Assembly: GCA_023417315.1 (NCBI GenBank)
Contig: JAEZFW010000001.1
Coordinates: forward strand, 26,625-90,624
DNA length: 64,000 bases
DNA from: Pseudomonadota bacterium
GTDB taxonomy: Bacteria > Pseudomonadota > Gammaproteobacteria > Steroidobacterales > Steroidobacteraceae
Direction of reading: 5' to 3'
In this document: one piece after another, positions 26,553-33,484 of the stretch
Layout of the letters: every line of letters starts with the position of its first letter
Position numbering within the stretch: position 1 is the first letter of the stretch
Program-made: the position numbers and the translations under genes
Notes under the pieces: generated by a model
The model's database searches: none
Seen by the model: the letters and a program-made list of their open reading frames with translations, nothing else
What the model was told of the DNA's origin: nothing

Positions 26553-26663
26553 ATCTTGGACTCGTAACCGCCAGTACTCGGGTTCACGGCTGCTATGAGC
26601 GATGGCCGCGATGTAGATGACATCGGACGCGATTGCACAAACGACTGGCTCTGGCCATAGGTG
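26547..26663 (-). pseudogene. ParE/RelE-type toxin C-terminal remnant
   Basis: About 38 codons in an open frame just before the attC: 'VVCAIASDVIYIAAIAHSSR' then 'EPEYWRLRVQDR' and TAA. The pattern 'V-I-Y-I-x-x-I-A-H-x-x-R-x-P-x-Y-W' is the C-terminal strand and helix of ParE/RelE toxins. A TGA lies in frame at 26666-26664 and no toxin body precedes it, so only the end is left. Its partner antitoxin is not seen. Confidence 0.75.
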
Positions 26664-26711
26664 TCACCTGTACATCGCGATCGCCCTGATTGTAGCCCTG
26701 CGGCTTCTAGA

Positions 26712-26768
26712 TCACTAACGGTTGAGTCGAGCGGCGCGCGCCGGCGTTTGAGCTTGGCACTTTATCTT
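26712..26768 (-). repeat. Decayed attC
   Basis: CACTAACG at the recombination end is kept and the core GTCGAGCGGCGCGCGCCGGCGT is palindromic, but the opposite box is not recognisable (GGCACTTTATC). Confidence 0.55.
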
Positions 26769-26804
26769 TCACGCCTCCGCTCCAACGAGATGCTAGGCAT
26801 CACT

Positions 26805-27332
26805 TTAGTAAACCAGTAGCTTTCCAGTCGGCCATGTGCCTGCCCAACCACATGGAATGTGGCCTCTGCGATAAACGTCGAGCAGGTGAAGAAAAAACCT
26901 TGGTGCTCCGGGGCAGTCTCTATACTCGTGTTCCATAATGGCTGCCAGCACGTCGCCCTGAACGGCGTGAACGAACGCATCTTCCAGATCGTGCGACTGG
27001 GCAAACTGCCGCCAGACCCCAGCTGAGAGCGGCTCAACGCAACAGCGCTTTGCTACCTCCGCAATTTCATTCCATAGCTGAAACTTACGATTGAAATTCT
27101 TGTGCAAGAAGACGGACAAAGCATTCCTTGCATCAAGCGTGGTGTTTTCCCAATGGGTTGAGCACATGCTCGCAACCGCTTCATTCCACCCTGGAAGCGG
27201 CTGCGTTGGCAGTGGGATGTCAAATGTCGGCGGGTTCCCGCACCGCGAAAACCACGGAATCTCACGTACTGTGTCGAAGAACGCATGATCGATTGTTGAG
27301 AGGCCCAGTTTGGCTCGAATCTTGCGCAACAT
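26805..27332 (-). CDS. Cassette protein of unknown function
   Basis: 175 residues, no signal peptide, mixed alpha-type composition ('DARNALSVFLHKNFNRKFQLWNEIAEVAKRC' in part LWNEIAEVAKRC), several Trp and Cys. It has the size of an intact enzyme or immunity-like protein but I do not recognise the family. Starts eight bases after an intact attC boundary (27339), with little room for an own promoter, so it depends on upstream transcription. Confidence 0.7.
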   Translation of the reverse strand: MLRKIRAKLGLSTIDHAFFDTVREIPWFSRCGNPPTFDIPLPTQPLPGWNEAVASMCSTHWENTTLDARNALSVFLHKNFNRKFQLWNEIAEVAKRCCVEPLSAGVWRQFAQSHDLEDAFVHAVQGDVLAAIMEHEYRDCPGAPRFFLHLLDVYRRGHIPCGWAGTWPTGKLLVY

Positions 27333-27338
27333 GTCTGA

Positions 27339-27428
27339 TACCTAACGACAACTATGAGCCACGCGGCGAGATGCGGCTGAGGAGAGGCGCATTGGTTTCA
27401 TCGCGTCGGCTCCAATGTTTTGTTAGGC
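27339..27428 (-). repeat. attC site
   Basis: 90 bp, ACCTAAC ... GTTAGGC; inner arms CAACTATGAGCC / GGCTCCAATGTTT. Close in sequence to the attC at 32845-32934. Confidence 0.9.
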
Positions 27429-27457
27429 CGAACTGATCCAGGCTTATGCTGGCAACT

Positions 27458-27729
27458 CTAAGAAGAGATGCTCTTCGGCAATGTACTCAGTACCAACAGA
27501 GCTATGACGAAGCCAAGCAACACCGCTCGACGCGCAACTATCAAGCCGGCCGCAAAGCTGGGAAGCCAGGGATACGTTTGCATGACGGCGTAGAGCAAGA
27601 GCCCAAGCGTTCGAAGCTGCGTCTCGCTACTGAAGAACGGCACCCATACCGTCCCGCATGCATAAAGCCGTACAGAACCGTGGCGGCAAAGGCAACGAGC
27701 CAGAAACCTGCTTCGCTGCTCCTCCTCAT
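27458..27729 (-). pseudogene. Small membrane protein gene with a probable frameshift
   Basis: Two overlapping frames each hold half of a plausible membrane protein. From the ATG at 27729 frame 1 reads 'GFWLVAFAATVLYGFMHAG' (one membrane segment). Frame 2 continues with 'TVWVPFFSSETQLRTLGLLL' and two further hydrophobic segments and ends 'LPKSISS' at the attC. A one-base deletion near 27660 would explain this. Joined, it would be a three-segment protein of about 90 residues. Alternatively only the second frame is used, from a GTG. Confidence 0.5.
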
Positions 27730-27736
27730 CGTAGTC

Positions 27737-27798
27737 TTCTAACGTGTAGCTTGAGGCGCGAGCGCGTTTCCGCGAGTCGCCTCGAAGCGCTGTTGGGC
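27737..27798 (-). repeat. attC site
   Basis: 62 bp, TTCTAAC ... GTTGGGC; inner arms GTAGCTTGAGGCG / CGCCTCGAAGCGC. Near-identical in core to the attC at 31674-31737. Confidence 0.9.
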
Positions 27799-27829
27799 AG
27801 CAGCACGCCGCAAGATCGGCGGCTGATAC

Positions 27830-27997
27830 TTAGCAACCTGGTTTCGAGTTCTTCTGACGTTTAACGGAGTATCCAGTCCATATTGTGGACGCCAACACTA
27901 CAAATGCAACGCCAAGTCCCGAGACGAATTGTCCAATGCCGAAAGCAATGGCGGCGATAAGTGCCGCGACTGTCAAGTAGGTCCACATGGGAAACAT
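27830..27997 (-). CDS. Small membrane protein, 55 residues (cassette gene)
   Basis: ATG at 27997, TAA at 27832-27830. 'MFPMWTYLTVAALIAAIAFG' begins one long hydrophobic region that is probably two helices ('IGQFVSGLGVAFVVLASTIW'), then a basic tail 'SVKRQKN'. AAGGAG lies eight bases upstream of the ATG, one of the best ribosome sites in the array. Flanked by intact attC sites, so it is the only gene of its cassette. No family recognised. Confidence 0.75.
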   Translation of the reverse strand: MFPMWTYLTVAALIAAIAFGIGQFVSGLGVAFVVLASTIWTGYSVKRQKNSKPGC

Positions 27998-28078
27998 TTG
28001 CGTTGCTCCTTCGCCGGGCGACAGGTAATTCGCATCAGCTTCGCTCGTAGGTTACAAATTGTCTACAGGTGATCTGCG

Positions 28079-28175
28079 GCCCAACGTTTGCGTTAGCCCG
28101 CCGCCGCGGCCTTCAGGGCGCGGCTCCGAAAAGGCGACAGCCTTGCGCGGTCGGGCTGAACGCTTTGTTCGATGC
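28079..28175 (-). repeat. attC site (longest, 97 bp)
   Basis: GCCCAAC ... GTTCGAT; outer inverted arms CGTTTGCGTTAGCCCG / CGGGCTGAACGCTTTG, with a large central part. Confidence 0.85.
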
Positions 28176-28265
28176 GGCCACAACGCAAGACGAAGACTCG
28201 GCGGTTGCACGAGCACCGAGCCCGACGAGCGAGCTCCGGAACCCGATATTCTGAGGTTTCTTCAT
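28113..28265 (-). CDS. Possible small cassette protein running into attC
   Basis: ATG at 28265 with GAGGACAGG just upstream; 50 residues, 'MKKPQNIGFRSSLVGLGARA' followed by a Ser/Ala-rich end that is read from inside the attC. The ribosome site argues for translation; nothing else does. A longer start at 28283 is also possible. Confidence 0.3.
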   Translation of the reverse strand: MKKPQNIGFRSSLVGLGARATAESSSCVVAASNKAFSPTAQGCRLFGAAP

Positions 28266-28364
28266 CCTGTCCTCTTCAATCATTCGCCCAATTTATTTAG
28301 CTCCACACTGGGATTGGTTCGGAAGTATTCCGAGTAGTGGCGACTGGCTCAATCAGTAGTTAGG

Positions 28365-28493
28365 TCAGAACTCCTGCTGGGACTTCTTCGACATGACGTA
28401 GCGAATGTCCGCCAGCCTTTCTGGAGGGCAGCGTTCGAACATCGCCTTCACGGCGAAGGATCCATCAGCTGCCGGTCTAAGCGCAGACTTCAT
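28365..28493 (-). CDS. Possible small cassette protein, 42 residues
   Basis: ATG at 28493 directly after the attC boundary, TGA at 28367-28365. 'MKSALRPAADGSFAVKAMFE' followed by 'RCPPERLADIRYVMSKKSQ'. Cassette position and clean frame support it; the ribosome site is weak and no family is recognised. Confidence 0.4.
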   Translation of the reverse strand: MKSALRPAADGSFAVKAMFERCPPERLADIRYVMSKKSQQEF

Positions 28494-28497
28494 GTCG

Positions 28498-28562
28498 TTC
28501 TAAACGGCATGTTTGAGCCGCGCGTTGCTTTGAACGCGTCGTTCTGCCGGCGCTTGTTATGC
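28498..28562 (-). repeat. attC site
   Basis: 65 bp, boundary TTCTAAAC (one extra base in the box) and GTTATGC; inner arms GGCATGTTTGAGCCG / CGGCGCTTG. Confidence 0.8.
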
Positions 28563-28872
28563 CGCAGATTGCTGATCGGCGTCCCACCCCGGAAACACCA
28601 AAACGGCAGGATGACATTTCAGAGCACGAGCAAGAACTTTCGCGCGCTCGACACCAAGGCTCTCGATCGAATACTTCCTCAGCAGGAATGGACTTCACCA
28701 GTCCGGCGTCAAAGTCCGCACTGCGCCGCTGCACCTCATCCAACCATGCCTGCTCGGCGTCAGGATCGGCTGTACCGTCGAGTTCTTCCAGCAGCGCGCG
28801 CAGAAGATGCTCCTGCTCCGGGCGGGCTAAACTCCGAATTTCCTTTCCAATTTCCGATATCGCTCTTGCCAT
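28557..28872 (-). pseudogene. Antitoxin N-terminus joined out of frame to an XRE-regulator tail
   Basis: From the ATG at 28872 about 70 codons match the 'addiction module component' antitoxin family ('IRSLARPEQEHLLRALLEEL', 'AEQAWLDEVQRRSADFDAG', ending 'IPAEEVF'). In the next frame from about 28680, 'KYSIESLGVERAKVLARALK' and 'CHPAVLVFPGWD' look like the end of an XRE/HTH antitoxin and stop exactly in the attC box. The antitoxin frame instead runs on as unrelated sequence to 28477. This looks like a recombination joint inside one cassette. No toxin gene is present. Confidence 0.6.
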
Positions 28873-28928
28873 AACGCGTTCCCCACGAGGAGGTTGTAGC
28901 GCCGAGTGTAGCTCCGCTTCTTCAGGAT

Positions 28929-28989
28929 CGCTAACGCTCGCGCTGAGGCGCGTGCGTCCTCGCTCGTCGGCTCCAGCGCATTGTTCGGC
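28929..28989 (-). repeat. attC site
   Basis: 61 bp, CGCTAAC ... GTTCGGC; inner arms GCTCGCGCTGAGGCG / CGTCGGCTCCAGCGC. Confidence 0.88.
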
Positions 28990-29004
28990 TCTCCCTCATC
29001 CAAC

Positions 29005-29514
29005 TCATAGTCCTGCGTGAAGACGACCAGTCAGGTGGAGCTTAAACCCTTCGTGTGACGCTACGAATCCCAGGCTCTCGTAGAATCGAATCGCATCGAC
29101 GCGCGCCTTATCCGACGTCAATTGAACCAGATGGCAACCTCGTTGCCGTGCTCGTTCGATCGCCCACTCGATTAGTTTCCGACCGATTCCGCGCGCGCGA
29201 GCAGAGGTGTCTACGCGAACTCCTTCGAGTAACGCGCGCCAACTACCACGATAGGTCAGATAAGGGATGAATGTAAGTTGTAGCACGCCCACCACGCGAC
29301 CAGCCAAACACGCCACCACGAGCTCGTTGTTTGGATCCGCACCAATAGCTTCGAACGCGGTGTAATAGCTCTCCGGGAGCGGCGACTCGTACGACTCTCG
29401 CTTCACTCCAAGTGCGTCATCAGCCAGCATTCGAACAATATCGGGCACGTCGCTACGCACCGCCAGCCGGAAGGTTGGCGCCGGGTCTTCCGGCAATTGT
29501 ACCGAGTCACTCAT
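29005..29514 (-). CDS. GNAT acetyltransferase (cassette gene)
   Basis: 169 residues. 'FRLAVRSDVPDIVRMLAD' start, 'VVGVLQLTFIPYLTYRGSWRALLEGVRV' (in part), acetyl-CoA loop 'RARGIGRKLIEWAIERARQRG' (RARGIGRKLI) and 'FYESLGFVASHEGF' end motif. Substrate unknown. It sits alone in its cassette, starting four bases from the attC box. Confidence 0.9.
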   Translation of the reverse strand: MSDSVQLPEDPAPTFRLAVRSDVPDIVRMLADDALGVKRESYESPLPESYYTAFEAIGADPNNELVVACLAGRVVGVLQLTFIPYLTYRGSWRALLEGVRVDTSARARGIGRKLIEWAIERARQRGCHLVQLTSDKARVDAIRFYESLGFVASHEGFKLHLTGRLHAGL

Positions 29515-29517
29515 AAG

Positions 29518-29584
29518 GCCGAACGTCGCCGTTCAGCCGGAGCGCGCGTTTTCGCGCGCGATCGGCTGCAACGATTTGTTAGAC
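29518..29584 (-). repeat. attC site
   Basis: 67 bp, GCCGAAC ... GTTAGAC; inner arms GTCGCCGTTCAGCCG / CGGCTGCAACGATTTG with a GCGCGCG-rich tip. Confidence 0.9.
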
Positions 29585-30174
29585 GAAACCTTTGAGTCGA
29601 CAGCGCGCCAATACGTGTTCCAACCAAAGTTCTGAACTTCCGAGGAGTTTGGAATGCCGAACATGGTTACGAAGTAGTTGAACACGTCCGCTGAGCTAGC
29701 AGCAGCGTTCAGAATGATGACGGCACCGAGTATCCAAGAACTCCAGCCAATGAAATGCGACGCCGCCACGAGTAAAACAGAGAGGAACAAGAATGGCGCT
29801 AGCAGGCAGAGCATAAAGTTCCGCTTGCTGCGCAATCCCTCGTAATGCGCAAAGAAGGTCAAGTGAGACGGCCAGAATCCGAGCGTGGTTCTCTTTGAAA
29901 GGCCGCGATCAGGATGGACGGATGCATGTATCAACTCATGCACTGCAATCGTAGCAACATATACCGCGATAAGTCCTACACCGGTCAGTCCGTCGATTGT
30001 GATCTCTGTGTAACGGATCACAGCCACGGCCGCAATAAAGGCAAGGACCAGACTGATGGGAAGTGATATGACCCAAATAACGACCCACATGGGAGGCTCT
30101 CTAAGCTTCCGCCATCCGTCCTCCGCAGCAGGAACTTCGGCACCGTCGGGAATACGTCCAATCTTGAGCCGCAT
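29533..30174 (-). CDS. DUF3267-type zincin membrane peptidase (cassette gene)
   Basis: 213 residues with four or five membrane segments. 'VATIAVHELIHASVHPD' carries an HExxH zinc motif (HELIH) inside a hydrophobic helix, and 'NAAASSADVFNYFVTMFGIP' holds the Asp that would be the third ligand (SADV). This is the layout of the putative zincin peptidase family DUF3267. The C-terminal 'NKSLQPIARENARSG' is translated from the attC. Membrane-embedded proteolysis is the family guess; substrate unknown. Confidence 0.8.
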   Translation of the reverse strand: MRLKIGRIPDGAEVPAAEDGWRKLREPPMWVVIWVISLPISLVLAFIAAVAVIRYTEITIDGLTGVGLIAVYVATIAVHELIHASVHPDRGLSKRTTLGFWPSHLTFFAHYEGLRSKRNFMLCLLAPFLFLSVLLVAASHFIGWSSWILGAVIILNAAASSADVFNYFVTMFGIPNSSEVQNFGWNTYWRAVDSKVSSNKSLQPIARENARSG

Positions 30175-30185
30175 ACTCTCGTTTT

Positions 30186-30257
30186 GTCTAACGCCGCCGT
30201 TGTGCCGCGAGCAACGGCGCTTCGCCGTTGCGAGTCGGAACCAACGGCTTGTTATGC
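30186..30257 (-). repeat. attC site
   Basis: 72 bp, GTCTAAC ... GTTATGC; inner arms GCCGTTGTGCCGCGA / TCGGAACCAACGGC. Very close to the attC at 34552-34623. Confidence 0.9.
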
Positions 30258-30589
30258 AAAGCCACGAATCCTGCACGACGATTGAAAGGCAGGCCACACC
30301 CACTGATCTTCGAGCAGCGTCTAGCTACGACGTCGAAAGTACCACTGCCCTTCTGGCGCAACGGTTGGCGAAGCACGCGGACCTTCCTTTGACGAGCGCC
30401 ACCATCATTAACGGTCGCAGGACTGATGACGTGACATGAGTCAAACATCGCTAGAACGTAGCGAGATACTTGCGATGACGAAGCTGCTGACGCGGCGCAT
30501 TGCGCGCCCGCGGATGGAACGCGGAAGAAACTGCCGCTGCTCTCAAACAACCACATCGCAGAAGCGGCATCTTCATTTTCTTCCCGCAT
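30258..30589 (-). CDS. Paralogous cassette B: possible 130-residue protein
   Basis: The open frame starts at the ATG 30589 inside the GCATAAC boundary and runs into the attC (stop 30188). 'SAMWLFESSGSFFRVPSAGA', 'VLAMFDSCHVI', 'VNDGGARQRKVRVL' align with the same frame in the cassette at 33485-33804. No known family. A second frame 'MVALVKGRSACFANRCARR' is also kept in both copies, so it is unclear which, if any, is translated. The cassette could be non-coding. Confidence 0.4.
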
Positions 30590-30607
30590 AACTAGTACTT
30601 AGGTCGG
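30586..30607 (-). repeat. Truncated attC
   Basis: GCATAAC is followed after only nine bases by CTTAGGTC; the whole inner stem is missing. It can no longer fold into an attC hairpin, so cassettes on both sides are now joined. Confidence 0.6.
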
Positions 30608-31036
30608 ACTATTATCCCTGTAGAATCGGCTTCCAACCCACGCCGAGACCATCACCTGGAAGAGCGCCAACCCGGCAGCCAGGGTATATATTCCCGCCGA
30701 CATCATGCCGAAGAGCAGCCAGTCGACGCGGAACATCAGCCCGCAGAGCCACACGACCAGCGCCGCGTACGCCGCTGTCTTGAGGCCCGCCCCGAAGCGC
30801 GGGAGCATAGCTGCGTAGAGCCAGACGAGCAGCAGCCCCGTCAGGAACTGGGCGGCGATGTTGGTGGCTACGGCTGCGCCGCCCATCGAGCGGGCTTGAA
30901 GCGCAGGCGCGATGGCAGCGGCTTCTGCCTGCATGCGCGGCCCGAGCAGCAGGCCAAAGCCGATGAAGCCGATGACGTTCCCCACGATGCCAGCCGCTAG
31001 GCCGCCAAGTAAGAGCCTGTTTAGTCTGATCCCCAT
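30599..31036 (-). CDS. Four-helix membrane protein (cassette gene)
   Basis: 145 residues. ATG at 31036 preceded by GAGGTCAAC. Membrane segments at about 8-28, 52-72, 82-100 and 108-132; 'LLLGGLAAGIVGNVIGFIGF' is Gly-rich. No catalytic residues. Its attC is truncated (30586-30607). Family not recognised with confidence. Confidence 0.7.
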   Translation of the reverse strand: MGIRLNRLLLGGLAAGIVGNVIGFIGFGLLLGPRMQAEAAAIAPALQARSMGGAAVATNIAAQFLTGLLLVWLYAAMLPRFGAGLKTAAYAALVVWLCGLMFRVDWLLFGMMSAGIYTLAAGLALFQVMVSAWVGSRFYRDNSPT

Positions 31037-31117
31037 GTTGACCTCTAGAAGTGGTGCGGGTGTGTAAAGAATCGCTGAACTGCCTACGCCCGAAGCCATT
31101 GTTCCCCGCGGTCTGCC

Positions 31118-31179
31118 GCCTAACGCCATTGCTCACGCGCGTGCGTCTTCGCACGTCGCGTGCAGCAATTTGTTAGAGC
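31118..31179 (-). repeat. attC site
   Basis: 62 bp, GCCTAAC ... GTTAGAGC; arms CCATTGCTCACGCG / CGCGTGCAGCAATTTG. Nearly the same as the attC at 32089-32149. Confidence 0.92.
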
Positions 31180-31187
31180 TCCTCGCA

Positions 31188-31661
31188 TCAGGTTATCTCA
31201 CTGATATCTGCACATCGGACTTCGGTGAAGTAGAGCACTGCTCGATTACGCTGGCTGTTTGCGTAAACAGATTCTTCCCCGGGCCCGTATGGCCCGGAAC
31301 GCTCGCGACGAATGGTTCTTCTGTAGCTCGCGGCGTCATCACCAAGCAGCGTGCGGACTAGTAGAGGAGTAATGAATGATTGTTCCGCCCGCTCGCCTTC
31401 CGCAGATGGAGCATCGCCTCCCAAGTCAACCAGGCAGGCTTCTTCGTCAGGAATGCTGCTGTTACAGAACATACTAGGCTTGCTTGAACAAGCCAGCACT
31501 TCCCGCACATTCAGATCTCTGAACCGCTCAAGCACCCTGGAGCGGACTGCCTCTGAACTGCAATCGCCAGATTCATGTCGGCAGGCCGGAGGGCTCAGCT
31601 CCGGCGCAGACGAACAGCCCAGCACTCCAAGAGATAACACCGCGCTCAGTAACGTCCGCAT
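31188..31661 (-). CDS. Lipoprotein of unknown function (cassette gene)
   Basis: 157 residues. 'MRTLLSAVLSLGVLGCSS' is a lipoprotein signal (lipobox VLGC, Cys16). The mature part has six Cys, including 'CRHESGDC' and 'LACSSKPSMFC', suggesting disulfides in the periplasm. No family recognised. Position between two intact attC sites makes it a typical exported cassette protein. Confidence 0.75.
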   Translation of the reverse strand: MRTLLSAVLSLGVLGCSSAPELSPPACRHESGDCSSEAVRSRVLERFRDLNVREVLACSSKPSMFCNSSIPDEEACLVDLGGDAPSAEGERAEQSFITPLLVRTLLGDDAASYRRTIRRERSGPYGPGEESVYANSQRNRAVLYFTEVRCADISEIT

Positions 31662-31673
31662 TCTGATTCTCTT

Positions 31674-31737
31674 GCCCTAACGGATAGCTTGAGGCGCGAG
31701 CGGGTTTCCGCGAGTCGCCTCCAAGCGTTTGTTGGGC
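31674..31737 (-). repeat. attC site
   Basis: 64 bp, CCCTAAC ... GTTGGGC; inner arms GATAGCTTGAGGCG / CGCCTCCAAGCGTTT. Confidence 0.9.
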
Positions 31738-31744
31738 AGCATGT

Positions 31745-32086
31745 TCATAGCTGCGGTACTGAGTGCTGCTCCGACGAACACCACGTCATGAAATCATCTG
31801 CCTTGAAATCTCGGCATGCCGCCTGCGAAGCGAGTTCTGCGGAGTAGTACACAGGCTCCGAAGGATGCAGTGCGAACAATCGCTCGTCATCTCGACCGTA
31901 TAGCCACCACTCTCCGGATCCCTCATTCATCTTTGTAACTCTGAACGAGAACACAGACGACTCCTGCGGAATGAAGAAGCCTCGGCCTGTGGCGAGTGAC
32001 CACACATTAACTCCGAACGGCGTCGCGACGGCTATGAGCGCAAGCCCGAGCACAATGATCGATAACGCTGCTACCCATCTCTTCAT
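31745..32086 (-). CDS. Membrane-anchored small protein (cassette gene)
   Basis: 113 residues. ATG at 32086; one N-terminal membrane segment 'WVAALSIIVLGLALIAVATPF', then a soluble beta-rich part with 'EWWLYGRDDERLFAL' and two Cys. Probably anchored with the domain outside the cytoplasm. Unknown function. Confidence 0.7.
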   Translation of the reverse strand: MKRWVAALSIIVLGLALIAVATPFGVNVWSLATGRGFFIPQESSVFSFRVTKMNEGSGEWWLYGRDDERLFALHPSEPVYYSAELASQAACRDFKADDFMTWCSSEQHSVPQL

Positions 32087-32088
32087 GC

Positions 32089-32149
32089 GCCCAACGCTAT
32101 TGCTCACGCGCGCGGGTTTCCCGCGTCGCGTGCAGCAATTTGTTAGAGC
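32089..32149 (-). repeat. attC site
   Basis: 61 bp, GCCCAAC ... GTTAGAGC; arms CTATTGCTCACGCG / CGCGTGCAGCAATTTG. Confidence 0.92.
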
Positions 32150-32835
32150 GCAAGGTTATGTGCATTTGCGAACGCCCGGATTGCGGCCGCGGATCCTTTG
32201 GGTTTTGCTTGGAGCAGAAAGTGAGGACCTGCGACTTCCACTACCTTCGCGGCTGGAACGTGCTGGCAGATTACCTCCGATGCCGAGGAGAAAACCACCC
32301 TGTCTTCTGAAGCCCGGAGATACAGAACAGGTACTTGTATTCGACATAAGAGCGATGTTGAGTCAACACCGAGCGTGGCACGAAGCCTTGCCTTCCAAAC
32401 CTGGGGCGTGACGGCGCGAATGGCTTGCTCGAGCTTCTCTTCAATCGTCTCCGAACGATAGCCGCCGAGTAGCACTTTGGTAGCAAGTGCTACCGGGGCG
32501 CGCCAGAAGGGAAGCCCGGCGACATACTTGCGCATGAACGTCGGAAGTGTGAACGGCGCTTTCGCGAAAGAACATACCAAGACGAGTCCACGAAGCTGCG
32601 GAAGCTGCCTCGCCGCAAGTGCAATTGCGATGGGACCTGAGAAAGATTCCGCCAGCAAAATGAATGATTCGTTCTTTGGCAAAGCAGCGAGCACATACTC
32701 TTCCAACTCGCTGTAGCCGAGCGGCCGATCCGTTGGATAGGAGATAACGAGTGATCTTGCCTTCAGCTCCGATGCGAAATCGTCGAACAGAGCGCCAGAG
32801 CCATCCATTCCTGGAAGTAGGACAACTGCTACCAC
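32143..32835 (-). CDS. Alpha/beta-hydrolase (cassette gene)
   Basis: 230 residues. 'VVLLPGMDGSGALFDDF' holds the oxyanion loop, nucleophile Ser in 'LLAESFSGPIA', acid Asp in 'LRASEDRVV' and His in 'EVAGPHFLLQ'. Cytosolic esterase/thioesterase-like fold without signal peptide. ATG 32835 lies 10 bases after the attC box. Ends inside the next attC. Confidence 0.88.
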   Translation of the reverse strand: MVAVVLLPGMDGSGALFDDFASELKARSLVISYPTDRPLGYSELEEYVLAALPKNESFILLAESFSGPIAIALAARQLPQLRGLVLVCSFAKAPFTLPTFMRKYVAGLPFWRAPVALATKVLLGGYRSETIEEKLEQAIRAVTPQVWKARLRATLGVDSTSLLCRIQVPVLYLRASEDRVVFSSASEVICQHVPAAKVVEVAGPHFLLQAKPKGSAAAIRAFANAHNLAL

Positions 32836-32844
32836 TCTTCTTGC

Positions 32845-32934
32845 GCTCTAACGACAACAATGAGCCGCGCGGCGAGATGAGGCTAAGGAAAGGCGCATTC
32901 GTTTCACCGCGTCGGCTCCATTGTTTTGTTCGGC
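32845..32934 (-). repeat. attC site
   Basis: 90 bp, GCTCTAAC ... GTTCGGC; arms CAACAATGAGCCGCG / CGTCGGCTCCATTGTTT. Confidence 0.92.
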
Positions 32935-33026
32935 GTCAGCCTCAACGCGGCCCATCCGCCACACCAGGCGAATAGCGCACCCAATCCGATTGGGATCGCA
33001 CTCACAAGAATGTCGATCAGACTCAC
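32904..33026 (-). CDS. Small hydrophobic protein, 40 residues, overlapping the upstream gene
   Basis: GTG at 33026 overlaps the upstream stop as GTGA. 'MSLIDILVSAIPIGLGALFA' plus 'WCGGWAALRL' gives one membrane helix, and the tail 'NKTMEPTR' is read from the attC. The four-base overlap suggests coupled translation with the membrane protein before it. Tails of the form NK-S/T-x-x-P-T recur in this array because the attC is read in that frame. Confidence 0.5.
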   Translation of the reverse strand: MSLIDILVSAIPIGLGALFAWCGGWAALRLTPNKTMEPTR

Positions 33027-33388
33027 GGCCCGTATCCGTACACGAATCTGTCGAGGAGTAAAGTGATTGCGATCGCGACTGCGCCCGAAAGAGCCGATGC
33101 ACGACGAGGTCGACGTTCGCTCAGTAAGGCGGCAAGCATTCCGCTCATAACTAGCAAACTCGTCATGACAGTGTACCGCTCGAGTCGGTCGCTGAGTGTC
33201 GGATGCCAATCACACGAACCCCCCACACACTCCTTCGGCGCAAGCGTTCCGTCATCACGCAGTACTGGGGCTTCATGGCAAGGTTCGAGCCGAGTGACAA
33301 ATATGCAAGGGAACAACCATGAAAGCGATGGCGTAAGAACGCTCGTCGCCAACACCGCTGCCAACAGAACCGAAGCAGATTGCCGCAT
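33023..33388 (-). CDS. Membrane protein (cassette gene)
   Basis: 121 residues from ATG 33388. N-terminal hydrophobic segment (about 5-27), a polar loop with three Cys ('LEPCHEAPVL', 'ECVGGSCDWHP'), then two membrane segments at the end. Loop is probably periplasmic and disulfide-bonded. Family unknown. Confidence 0.65.
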   Translation of the reverse strand: MRQSASVLLAAVLATSVLTPSLSWLFPCIFVTRLEPCHEAPVLRDDGTLAPKECVGGSCDWHPTLSDRLERYTVMTSLLVMSGMLAALLSERRPRRASALSGAVAIAITLLLDRFVYGYGP

Positions 33389-33397
33389 CACGTGACT

Positions 33398-33484
33398 GCC
33401 GAACGACTGAGCTGAGCCGCGCCGATGCTGAGCCAAACGAAGCGCGCTTTGGTCACCGGCGTCGGCTCGAGCGAATTGTTATGC
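33398..33484 (-). repeat. attC site
   Basis: 87 bp, GCCGAAC ... GTTATGC; arms GAGCTGAGCCGCGCC / GGCGTCGGCTCGAGCG. Confidence 0.88.
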
